This document shows positions 51,795 to 58,918 of a stretch of 64,000 nucleotides of DNA, piece after piece. Each line of letters starts with the position of its first letter. Position 1 is the first letter of the stretch. The notes beneath the pieces are model-generated. The model saw only the letters and a list, made by a program, of their open reading frames with translations, was not told the origin of the DNA and made no database searches. The stretch comes from Muricomes sp049840515 (lineage in GTDB: Bacteria > Bacillota > Clostridia > Lachnospirales > Lachnospiraceae), in assembly GCA_049840515.1 (NCBI GenBank), contig JASGKW010000007.1, forward strand, positions 33,691 to 97,690, in the 5' to 3' direction. The position numbers were made by a program, and so were the translations under genes.

Positions 51795-52162
51795 CATATA
51801 CGCTTATCATACCCGGAAGGCTTAATAATCTGAATGATTATATAACCGCCTGCCGGGCTAACCGATACAAAGGTGCGAAGTTGAAGGGAAACAACGAAGC
51901 AATCGTGTTACAGGCTATTTACAGCCAGTTTGGACGGTTAAGGCTGAGTAAGCCGGTATACATAAAATACCGCTGGTATGAGCCTGACAGACAGCGGGAC
52001 AAGGACAATATAAGTTCCTTTGGCCGTAAAGTAATACAGGATGCCCTTGTGCAGTCAAAGGTCCTGCAAAATGACGGCTGGAAAGAGATTACAGGGTTTT
52101 GTGATGATTTCTTTGTGGACAGGAAAAACCCACGAATAGAAGTAGAAATACGAGAAATATAA
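51791..52162 (+). CDS. rusA: RusA-family Holliday junction resolvase
   Basis: A 123-residue resolvase. PGRLNNLNDYITACR and the Asp cluster DRQRDKDNISSFGRKVIQDAL carry the metal-binding acids of RusA. It resolves recombination intermediates of the phage. TTG start overlapping the upstream gene. Confidence 0.88.
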   Translation: MTYTLIIPGRLNNLNDYITACRANRYKGAKLKGNNEAIVLQAIYSQFGRLRLSKPVYIKYRWYEPDRQRDKDNISSFGRKVIQDALVQSKVLQNDGWKEITGFCDDFFVDRKNPRIEVEIREI

Positions 52163-52171
52163 GGCGGTGAT

Positions 52172-52969
52172 GTGTTGAATGGGAATTACATAAAAATAAA
52201 CCGCTCCATGCTGGAATGGGAATGGTATTCAGACATTAATACAACAAGGTTATTCATCCACTTGATACTACGTGCGAATTGGAAGGATGGAAAATTTAAA
52301 GGGTCAACGGTCCCACGTGGTTCGCTTATATCATCATTCCGTAAACTCGCCGAGGAAACATTGCTTACAGAACGTGAAGTAAGGACTGCAATTTCCCATC
52401 TAAAAACGACAGGCGAAGTGACACACAAAGGACACAGCAAATATAGCGTATTTACGGTTGTTAATTATGACAGATACCAGTACACCGACACACAGGAGGA
52501 CGAACAAGAGACAGGCAACCGACATTCTAACGACATTCTAACGACAACAATAGAAGAAGGGAAGAAGGGAAGAAGGAAAGAAGGGAATATAAATACATCG
52601 TTCCCGCCCTCAGGATTCGACTTTCTGTGTGTGGAAAAAATAATTAAGTCCTGTCTTGATACTGTTGCTAATGCAAAAGTTCCAGAGACTGAGGATGCAA
52701 AACATAAATGGGCTGTTGAGATAGAGCGCATGAGAAGGCTGGATAAGCGAACAGAACAGGAAATCACTACCGCTCTTGATTATGCTTTGTCAGATAGCTT
52801 TTGGAAACCTAATATCCGTAGCGCGGGGAAGTTCAGGGAAAAGTTTGAAACGCTATATGCACAGCAGAAGAGGGGGAATACTACAAAGCCAGTATCTAAA
52901 AATCTTAATAATTTTGAGCGAAGAAAATATGACATGGACAGCCTGGAAGAACAGCTTCTTGGCAGATAG
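52172..52969 (+). CDS. DnaD-like phage replication initiator
   Basis: A 265-residue protein. The N-terminal winged helix (YIKINRSMLEWEWYSDINTT, then FRKLAEETLLTEREVRTAI) is the phage replisome-organiser type; a low-complexity linker follows, then a C-terminal helical domain with FWKPNIRSAGKFREKFETLY (DnaD-like). It would load helicase at the phage origin. Repeats inside the gene may be that origin. Confidence 0.8.
   Translation: MLNGNYIKINRSMLEWEWYSDINTTRLFIHLILRANWKDGKFKGSTVPRGSLISSFRKLAEETLLTEREVRTAISHLKTTGEVTHKGHSKYSVFTVVNYDRYQYTDTQEDEQETGNRHSNDILTTTIEEGKKGRRKEGNINTSFPPSGFDFLCVEKIIKSCLDTVANAKVPETEDAKHKWAVEIERMRRLDKRTEQEITTALDYALSDSFWKPNIRSAGKFREKFETLYAQQKRGNTTKPVSKNLNNFERRKYDMDSLEEQLLGR
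52519..52590 (+). repeat. Repeats inside the initiator gene (origin candidate)
   Basis: CGACATTCTAA occurs twice in tandem with a third partial copy, followed by about four GAAGGGAA-type purine units. Iterated sites within the initiator gene are the usual phage origin design. Confidence 0.5.
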
Positions 52970-52977
52970 GAGGAAAG

Positions 52978-53580
52978 ATGAATAATAAAATGTTAGAAAT
53001 GGCAAAGGAACTTGTACAGATGTTGGAAGAGGAGAAAAGCCAGGAGATGGTGAAGTTATCCGAATTTAAGAAAGGTGATACGTTCACAACGGATATTGGT
53101 AAATTTATTGTCTTGTATCCAGGGATTGACCATGTTGGAGTAACCACAGAGGACTTATTCCGAAAGAATATGAAATTTGATGATGACACAATGGACTACA
53201 GCAAATCAACACTTAAGAAATTGTGTGATAGTGAAATCTTGAAAGAGTTCGAAGAAGTATTCGGGACTGAAAACATCATTCAGCATGAAGTCGATTTAAC
53301 ATCCGTGGATATGCAAAAAGATTGCGGGACTGTGGATTGCAAGGTTAGACCGCTGACATTTGATGAAGTGCGGCAGTACAACGACCTTCTCGTAAACAAG
53401 GACCTTGAAGATTGGTACTGGACGGTTACCCCGTGGAGCACGCCAGAGCGAGGCTGGGAGTATTCAGTGGCCGTTGTTTCCCCGTCGGGCAATATCGTCA
53501 ACTACTGCTGCTGTGGCCACGGCGACGTTCGCCCATTTTGTATCTTAAATTCTAATATCTTTGTATCGAAAGGAGAGTAA
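52978..53580 (+). CDS. DGR target protein 1 (DUF6273-like, variable C-terminus)
   Basis: A 200-residue cytoplasmic-type protein. The N-terminus is a short coiled coil (MAKELVQMLEEEKSQEMVK), the middle is DUF6273-like, and the C-terminal part (WYWTVTPWSTPERGW, VVSPSGNIVNYCCC, GDVRPFCIL) has the WW-R-VRP pattern of C-type-lectin/formylglycine-enzyme folds that DGRs diversify. VR1 encodes residues about 163-189. No signal peptide or membrane segment. The ligand is unknown. Confidence 0.85.
   Translation: MNNKMLEMAKELVQMLEEEKSQEMVKLSEFKKGDTFTTDIGKFIVLYPGIDHVGVTTEDLFRKNMKFDDDTMDYSKSTLKKLCDSEILKEFEEVFGTENIIQHEVDLTSVDMQKDCGTVDCKVRPLTFDEVRQYNDLLVNKDLEDWYWTVTPWSTPERGWEYSVAVVSPSGNIVNYCCCGHGDVRPFCILNSNIFVSKGE
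53464..53544 (+). repeat. DGR variable repeat VR1
   Basis: An 81-base segment matching the template at 54588-54667. After CGGGCAAT it differs from the template at ten adenines, one G (G to A) and a C/T difference shared with VR2 in the 3' IMH-like block (GCCCATTTTGTATC). Confidence 0.9.
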
Positions 53581-53582
53581 CC

Positions 53583-54185
53583 ATGAAAAGTAGAGTAATC
53601 AAGAAAAGTGTAGAGGAGAGAATTATTGCCATTGAAGAAGAATTAAAGGCAATCAAGGAAGAAAGAAGCTTAGAGAGATTCAAAGGTCTTGGCATCAAAG
53701 ATGAATTTCAGCTTATTGGAGTGAATTGGAAAATCCTTGATATCACAGAAAAAGGATATTTGTGTCTGGCAGAAAGCATAGATGATTCAATGGAATTTGA
53801 CAGTGATTTCAATAATTGGGAACCTAGCGATTTAAGGGATTATCTCAATACAAAAGTATTTAATCGTATCTCTGATGAGATTGGTTCTGAATATGTAATT
53901 CCATTTGAGAGAGACTTACTCTCATTGGACGGGCAGACTGAATACGGAAAGTGCAGGGATAAAGTATCGCTGCTGAACGTGGATGAATACAGAAAGTATA
54001 GAAGCCTTATCCCCAATACTGATAAATGGTGGTGGACAATAACTCCGTGGAGTACAGCGTGTAATAATGATTCGACATGGGTAACCGTTGTTTCCCCGTC
54101 GGGCAATTTCAACTACTACTTCTGCTATGGCGGCCACGGCGTTCGCCCATTTTGTATCTTTTCATCTGCTCTCTTTGAATCATAG
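53583..54185 (+). CDS. DGR target protein 2 (DUF6273-like, variable C-terminus)
   Basis: A 200-residue paralogue in tandem, two bases after target 1. An N-terminal coiled coil (SVEERIIAIEEELKAIKEER) precedes a clear DUF6273-like body (VNWKILDITEKGYLCLAESI, SDLRDYLNTKVFNRI) and the variable tail (WWWTITPWST, VVSPSGNFNYYFC, HGVRPFCIF). The paired paralogues share one template. Starts ATG 53583 behind AAAGGAGAG. Confidence 0.86.
   Translation: MKSRVIKKSVEERIIAIEEELKAIKEERSLERFKGLGIKDEFQLIGVNWKILDITEKGYLCLAESIDDSMEFDSDFNNWEPSDLRDYLNTKVFNRISDEIGSEYVIPFERDLLSLDGQTEYGKCRDKVSLLNVDEYRKYRSLIPNTDKWWWTITPWSTACNNDSTWVTVVSPSGNFNYYFCYGGHGVRPFCIFSSALFES
54078..54158 (+). repeat. DGR variable repeat VR2
   Basis: An 81-base segment matching the template. 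After CGGGCAAT it differs at nine positions, all of them adenine in the template, plus the shared C/T in the IMH-like block. Homology stops at TGTATC, as in VR1. Confidence 0.92.
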
Positions 54186-54196
54186 GAGTAGTAAGA

Positions 54197-54568
54197 ATGG
54201 CATCAAATGACCTACAGGTGATTTTAAAAGCAAAACAACTGGCCGCACACACATTGAGACTGACATCTAATTGTAATCATTATCCAAAGAAATATAGATT
54301 TTCGCTTGTAGATAAAATGCAAATAAAGGCTTTAAATATCTATGAAGCACTAATGGAAGCAAACCGGACGGATATTAAGGATTATAAAAGAGAACGCTCC
54401 GAATTACAGACAAAGGCAATTACATATTGTGATGAGCTTCTGTTTTACATAGAACTCTCCAGCGAATTGAATCTGATAAGCAATTCCAGTATGGAGTATT
54501 GGTCGAAAATGGTGTGCGATATCAAGCACATGGCCCTTGCATGGCGAAGCAAGGATAAGGAACGATAA
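54197..54568 (+). CDS. avd: Accessory variability determinant (Avd-like four-helix protein)
   Basis: A 123-residue basic helical protein (SLVDKMQIKALNIYEALMEA, RSELQTKAITYCDELLFYIE, SSMEYWSKMVCDIKHMALAW) of the S23/Avd four-helix-bundle type. In the Bordetella phage DGR, Avd is a pentamer that binds the reverse transcriptase and template RNA and is needed for retrohoming. Location between VR2 and TR is typical. Confidence 0.85.
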   Translation: MASNDLQVILKAKQLAAHTLRLTSNCNHYPKKYRFSLVDKMQIKALNIYEALMEANRTDIKDYKRERSELQTKAITYCDELLFYIELSSELNLISNSSMEYWSKMVCDIKHMALAWRSKDKER

Positions 54569-54587
54569 TGACTCGGGTTACACGTCA

Positions 54588-54667
54588 TAAAAACCGTTGT
54601 TTCCCCGTCGGGCAATATCAACAACAACAACTACTATGGCAACAACGGCGTTCGCCCATTCTGTATC
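54588..54667 (+). repeat. DGR template repeat (TR)
   Basis: An 80-base non-coding, adenine-rich homologue of both VRs, made largely of AAC codons (ATC, four AAC, TAC, TAT, GGC, two AAC, GGC). AAC is the usual DGR choice because mutating its adenines gives many residues and no stops. It has CCATTCTGTATC where both VRs have CCATTTTGTATC, the expected IMH*/IMH difference. Its A run has five A where alignment needs six. Confidence 0.93.
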
Positions 54668-54762
54668 ACAGACCGTAGGAGTAGGCAACAAGCCGAAACC
54701 AGTATAGATACAAAAAGGCGTGTGACCTTCCGCATAGCGGTAAATACAAAGGTATTTTTAAA

Positions 54763-55797
54763 ATGGATAAAGATATTATTACGGATTTCAATAATTTGTA
54801 CAAGGCTTATAGAAAGGCTAAAAGATGTAAGAGCCGTAATGGAAGCTGTGCTAAATTCCAAACTATGAGCCTTGAAGGAATCCACACATTAAAGAAGCAG
54901 CTTGAAAATCAGACTTATAGCATGTCCCCATACAACGAATTTAAGATATATGAACCAAAGGAAAGAGTTATAAAATCCTGTTCTTTCAAGGATAAGGTGG
55001 TTCAGCATTGTTTATGTGATGAAATCATATACCCCAGACTATCCAATGTATTTATAGCAGAAAATTCTGCTGGACAAGTTGGAAAAGGCACATTGTATGG
55101 AATGGATATACTTAAAAAGCAGATGCAGGAATTCTATGACAGCCACGGCACAGACGGATGGATTCTGAAATGTGATATTACGAAGTTCTTCTACCAAATC
55201 GACCATGAAATATTGAAAGGTATTGTGGATTATTATTTTCCAGATGAATACACAAAGTGGTTGAATCACATTTTTATTGATAGTTCAGAGAATCCGGGAT
55301 TACCGCTTGGTAACCAGGTAGCACAAGTATATGCACTGCTCATGTTGGATTGTGTAGATAAGATGGTCACCGGGGAGCTTGGAATTAAATATTACGGCAG
55401 ATATATGGATGATTTTCATTTAATCCATCAAGATAAAACGTATTTAAAATTCTGCCTTGAACACATTACAAGAATGGTTTCAAGTTTGAAACTGTCACTC
55501 AATGGGAAGACGCAGATATGTCCATTTAAGAACGGGATAGCTTTTCTGGGGTTTCATCATTATATGACGTCAGATGGAAAATACATTCGCAGACTTAAAT
55601 CTGAAAACAAGCGCCGGGCAAAGAAGAAAGTTAAAAATATGGCGAAACTGGTTAAGAATGGGAAGATGTCTGAAAAAGAATTCCAACAAAGATATGGAGC
55701 TTGGAAAAATCACGTATCACACGGAAACTGTAAGAAGTTAGTTTTTAGTATGGATGATATGGTTCGTGAACTTATGGAAAATCAGAACAATAGTTAA
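54763..55797 (+). CDS. DGR reverse transcriptase
   Basis: A 344-residue reverse transcriptase. Motif A is KCDITKFFYQID (Asp about 138), motif B GLPLGNQVAQVYALL, and the catalytic YMDD is at about 214-217 (YGRYMDDFHLI). A basic C-terminus (KRRAKKKVKN) would bind RNA. DGR enzymes usually have GxxxSQ in motif B; here it is GNQVAQ. It copies the template RNA with errors at adenines. ATG 54763 has a weak ribosome binding site. Confidence 0.93.
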   Translation: MDKDIITDFNNLYKAYRKAKRCKSRNGSCAKFQTMSLEGIHTLKKQLENQTYSMSPYNEFKIYEPKERVIKSCSFKDKVVQHCLCDEIIYPRLSNVFIAENSAGQVGKGTLYGMDILKKQMQEFYDSHGTDGWILKCDITKFFYQIDHEILKGIVDYYFPDEYTKWLNHIFIDSSENPGLPLGNQVAQVYALLMLDCVDKMVTGELGIKYYGRYMDDFHLIHQDKTYLKFCLEHITRMVSSLKLSLNGKTQICPFKNGIAFLGFHHYMTSDGKYIRRLKSENKRRAKKKVKNMAKLVKNGKMSEKEFQQRYGAWKNHVSHGNCKKLVFSMDDMVRELMENQNNS

Positions 55798-55818
55798 CAG
55801 ATTCGGAGGGTATCAAAT

Positions 55819-55944
55819 ATGGCACAGGATATAAAACACAGCTACAGCGGAACGCGCAAGACTTCTGGAGGATTTAAGGCAGGGAACATGAACAAGTTTA
55901 TTTTCGCCGGAACCAAGAGGAAACGCAAGAAGGTGAGACGGTAA
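55819..55944 (+). CDS. Small basic protein next to the DGR RT, 41 aa
   Basis: Very basic peptide (KHSYSGTRKTSGGFKAGN, then FIFAGTKRKRKKVRR) with GGAGGG seven bases before ATG 55819, 22 bases after the RT stop. It could be a nucleic-acid-binding DGR accessory or an unrelated phage gene. Confidence 0.55.
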   Translation: MAQDIKHSYSGTRKTSGGFKAGNMNKFIFAGTKRKRKKVRR

Positions 55945-55945
55945 G

Positions 55946-56131
55946 ATGTGTAAGAGACAGAGCATGTACACACCATATTATGCCAAGATACAGGACCTGC
56001 TCTTCCAGGGTATGCCAATACAGGAAGTATGGCTGTATATGCAGATATTTTTCGGAGTGTATGCGGATTTGAGGACGTTCCAGCATTATATAAAGGTTAG
56101 CGGGTTACAGTGGTTTATGCCGCAAAATTAA
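55946..56131 (+). CDS. Hypothetical phage protein, 61 aa
   Basis: Starts one base after the preceding stop. PYYAKIQDLLFQGMPIQEVW and YADLRTFQHYIKVSGLQW suggest a helix-turn-helix-like fold. Function unknown. Confidence 0.5.
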   Translation: MCKRQSMYTPYYAKIQDLLFQGMPIQEVWLYMQIFFGVYADLRTFQHYIKVSGLQWFMPQN

Positions 56132-56155
56132 AATTTACTGAAAGAAGGTGAGAGG

Positions 56156-57073
56156 GTGATTATAGGGTTGCACGATGCGGATGCGGAACATATAAAGCAT
56201 AAATCATTTCCCAATTATGCTCTGATGAAAATATCTGCATGGCATAAGCAGCAAGGGGATACAGTTGAATGGTGGATGCCATTAAACCATTATGACAAAG
56301 TGTATTCTTCCAAAATATTTGATTTTACTCCAATCAATCCTTATCTTCCAGATAACACCATCAAGGGCGGTACAGGATATGATATAAAATCTGAACTTCC
56401 TACTTGGATAGATGAAATGTTCCCTGATTACTCTCTGTATCCTGAATGTGATTATGCGATTGGATTTTTGACAAGGGGATGCCCGAATAATTGTGAATGG
56501 TGCTATGTTCCACAAAAGGAAGGAAAGATTAAGCCTTATCGCTTATGGCAGGAGCTGATACGAAAGGATTCCAACAAAGTAGTACTGATGGATAACAATA
56601 TCCTTGCTTGTGAACATGGCGTAAATCAACTGAGAGGGTTGGCAGATAGCGGCATTGAGATTGACTTAAATCAGGGAATGGATATTAGGTTGGTGACGGA
56701 AGATACTGTAAAGCTATTTAAAGAACTTAAATGGATTAAATACATACGGTTCAGTTGTGACACAAAAGGACAGCTCCCATATTTTAAAAAGGTTCTTAGA
56801 TGGTTTGAAAAATATGGAGTATCAAGAAGCAAAGTATTTATATATATTCTTGTCAGGAAAGATATTGAAGATGCTGAGTATAGAGTGCGAGAACTTCACA
56901 ATATGTTCAAGAGCCTTAATCTGTATGCGCAGGCAGAACGGAACGAGGGAAAGGGAATTATTCCTAATAAAGCACAGCTAGAGTTTGCTCAAAGATATGT
57001 ATATGGACGAGGTTATCGAAAAGAAACGTGGAGTCAATATTGCAGTCGGCCTGGGTGTAGGCTGGTTGTCTAA
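56156..57073 (+). CDS. Phage radical SAM protein
   Basis: A 305-residue protein. RGCPNNCEWCYVP carries the CxxxCxxC cluster that binds the 4Fe-4S group and SAM. The N-terminal region (GLHDADAEHIKHKSFPNYAL) resembles a cobalamin-binding-like domain, and the barrel continues with GMDIRLVTEDTVKLF. GTG start at 56156 behind GAAGGTGAGAGG. The substrate is unknown; nucleic acid or nucleotide modification is plausible. The 90 bases after its stop hold no convincing gene. Confidence 0.85.
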   Translation: MIIGLHDADAEHIKHKSFPNYALMKISAWHKQQGDTVEWWMPLNHYDKVYSSKIFDFTPINPYLPDNTIKGGTGYDIKSELPTWIDEMFPDYSLYPECDYAIGFLTRGCPNNCEWCYVPQKEGKIKPYRLWQELIRKDSNKVVLMDNNILACEHGVNQLRGLADSGIEIDLNQGMDIRLVTEDTVKLFKELKWIKYIRFSCDTKGQLPYFKKVLRWFEKYGVSRSKVFIYILVRKDIEDAEYRVRELHNMFKSLNLYAQAERNEGKGIIPNKAQLEFAQRYVYGRGYRKETWSQYCSRPGCRLVV

Positions 57074-57163
57074 ACTGAGATTTTGTGAAGGAGAGATGGC
57101 GATAATTACGCAGTACCAACGAACTATGATGATACTTGCGAGGACTGGGAGGAAAAGAATTAA

Positions 57164-57517
57164 ATGAGACTAATAGATGCGGATGGCATAATGGCCGAGA
57201 TTGAGAAAAATAAGTTGCTGGCACGGGAGTCTGCAATAAAGCGGTGTGTGGAAATTATCAAGAACGCAACGACATATATAGAGCCAAAGATGGAAGAGTT
57301 GGGCACTTGGATTCCGGTATCGGAACGGCTGCCGGAAGTGAAAGATGGTGAATGGGCGGTATTTGTAATCCCGAGTCCTTTTGGTGTTGGAGAAGCTATA
57401 ATAACTGCCAGATTTTTAAAAGAACAAGGCACAAATCATAAGGACGGGTGGACGGATAAAAGAGTAGAAAAAGCTACGTTATGGATGCCACTGCCGGAGC
57501 AGTACAAGCCAGAATAG
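57164..57517 (+). CDS. DUF551-containing phage protein
   Basis: A 117-residue protein starting MRLIDADGIMAEIEK, with GTWIPVSERLPEVKDGEW and the ending LWMPLPEQY, the DUF551 pattern widespread in phages. Function unknown. Confidence 0.75.
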   Translation: MRLIDADGIMAEIEKNKLLARESAIKRCVEIIKNATTYIEPKMEELGTWIPVSERLPEVKDGEWAVFVIPSPFGVGEAIITARFLKEQGTNHKDGWTDKRVEKATLWMPLPEQYKPE

Positions 57518-57525
57518 GAGGGCAT

Positions 57526-57735
57526 ATGAAAATTATAGACCAGTGGGGCAACGAACATTATACCCATGAAGTTGGAATTAGAGAAGGAACAGTCAGTTGT
57601 GCACCTGACAAAGATAGACGGAAAAAGGAAAAGTTAGGTGTTTACAAAGATATAAAACGTTCAGCGGAGATTCAAGCTGAAATATATTGTGTAAACAGAA
57701 ATGGTCAAAACGAGTATACGATGCCAAAAGAATAG
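57526..57735 (+). CDS. Hypothetical phage protein, 69 aa
   Basis: AGGAGGG lies before ATG 57526. Polar protein (KIIDQWGNEHYTHEVGIREG). No family recognised. Confidence 0.5.
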   Translation: MKIIDQWGNEHYTHEVGIREGTVSCAPDKDRRKKEKLGVYKDIKRSAEIQAEIYCVNRNGQNEYTMPKE

Positions 57736-57770
57736 AGCATCCGGCAGCTGAGCCGGGGGAAGAGGTAGAT

Positions 57771-58037
57771 ATGAACCCATTAGTACATGTTACAGCATCA
57801 CTGCATTTTGAAATATCCGACAGCTATATGTTCGGAGGAGAAGGGACTATAGGCTATATGACCATTAATCTTGGCGGAATAGGGGATGTAAGCAAAATAA
57901 CGGATGATTACATTGACGCAAGAAGACAGGAACATGCTGATTTATTCCAAGTTCCGGTTGAATCTGTGAAACTGATTTCAAAAGAGGAATATGACAGGGA
58001 GACGGAAGATGATGAGGAAGAAGATTTAGATTACTAA
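57771..58037 (+). CDS. Hypothetical phage protein with acidic tail, 88 aa
   Basis: ATG 57771 with AAGAGGT upstream. A beta-rich start (NPLVHVTASLHFEISDSYMF) and an acidic end (DRETEDDEEEDLDY). Function unknown; an acidic DNA mimic is possible but unsupported. Confidence 0.5.
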   Translation: MNPLVHVTASLHFEISDSYMFGGEGTIGYMTINLGGIGDVSKITDDYIDARRQEHADLFQVPVESVKLISKEEYDRETEDDEEEDLDY

Positions 58038-58069
58038 ACCGGAGTTTTGCGAATGAAGGAAGGAGTGTG

Positions 58070-58861
58070 ATGAAGAGCGTTTTAAAATACCCGGGAGCAA
58101 AGAATAGGCTGGCTCCGTGGATTTGCGAATACATAACTGAGCATGATGTATACCTTGAACCATTTGCCGGGAGTCTTGCAGTTTTATTTAATAAGCAACG
58201 CTGCCACATTGAGACGGTAAATGATTTGGACGGAGAAATAACTAACTTCTTCCGGGTCCTAAGAGATAATTGTGTGGAATTAGAACGTAAAATTGTGTTG
58301 ACTCCATTTTCCCGGATAGAATATGAAAAGGCCTACGAGTGTTGTGATGATAGTATAGAGCGGGCAAGGCGTTTTGCAGTTAAATGTTGGATGGGGTTCG
58401 GGTGTGGAAATCTCTACAGGAATGGTTTCAAGTCTGGACAGCAGTCACACTCACCTAATCCAGCAAAGGCATGGAGCGAATTATCGGATACATTAGCTGT
58501 AGCTTCAGAACGATTGAAAGGTGTGCAGATCGAGAATCTTCCGGCCGTAGAATTAATTAAGCGTTATGATACATCGGACGTATTCATTTATGCGGACCCG
58601 CCATATTTACACGGAACCCGTAAAAATTACTTATACAAGCATGAACTGAAAAATAATGAACATGAGGAATTGTTATTGATTTTACGGGAACATCCAGGAA
58701 AGGTGCTTTTGTCAGGATATGATAACGATATGTACAATGATATTCTTTCAGGATGGAATAAAGTGCAGAAGGATACACGAGCGGAAGGTGGACGAAAAAG
58801 AACTGAAACACTTTGGATGAATTACGATATTGGACAAAAACAGATGTCATTAATTATTTAA
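58070..58861 (+). CDS. dam: Phage DNA adenine methylase (Dam/D12 class)
   Basis: A 263-residue N6-adenine methyltransferase. KSVLKYPGAKNRLAPWI holds the SAM-binding FxGxK-like motif, YLEPFAGSLAVLFNK follows, and IYADPPYLHG carries catalytic DPPY. No restriction partner adjacent, so it is a solitary methylase, probably protecting phage DNA or regulating it. ATG 58070 after AAGGAG; GTG 58067 also possible. Confidence 0.9.
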   Translation: MKSVLKYPGAKNRLAPWICEYITEHDVYLEPFAGSLAVLFNKQRCHIETVNDLDGEITNFFRVLRDNCVELERKIVLTPFSRIEYEKAYECCDDSIERARRFAVKCWMGFGCGNLYRNGFKSGQQSHSPNPAKAWSELSDTLAVASERLKGVQIENLPAVELIKRYDTSDVFIYADPPYLHGTRKNYLYKHELKNNEHEELLLILREHPGKVLLSGYDNDMYNDILSGWNKVQKDTRAEGGRKRTETLWMNYDIGQKQMSLII

Positions 58862-58918
58862 ATAAAAGAAAGGAGCCAGCCTCCGGCCGGAGAAAGGGTA
58901 TACCGGGCTTCTTAAAAA

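Noticed and set aside
54763..55797. Reverse transcriptase as part of a retron or group II intron
   Set aside because: No intron domain V/VI or msr/msd structure is seen, while a TR, two VRs and an Avd-like gene are adjacent.
56985..57167. 60-residue ORF overlapping the end of the radical SAM gene
   Set aside because: Long overlap with the upstream gene, and its internal ATG sits only two bases after AAGGAG. No support as a gene.
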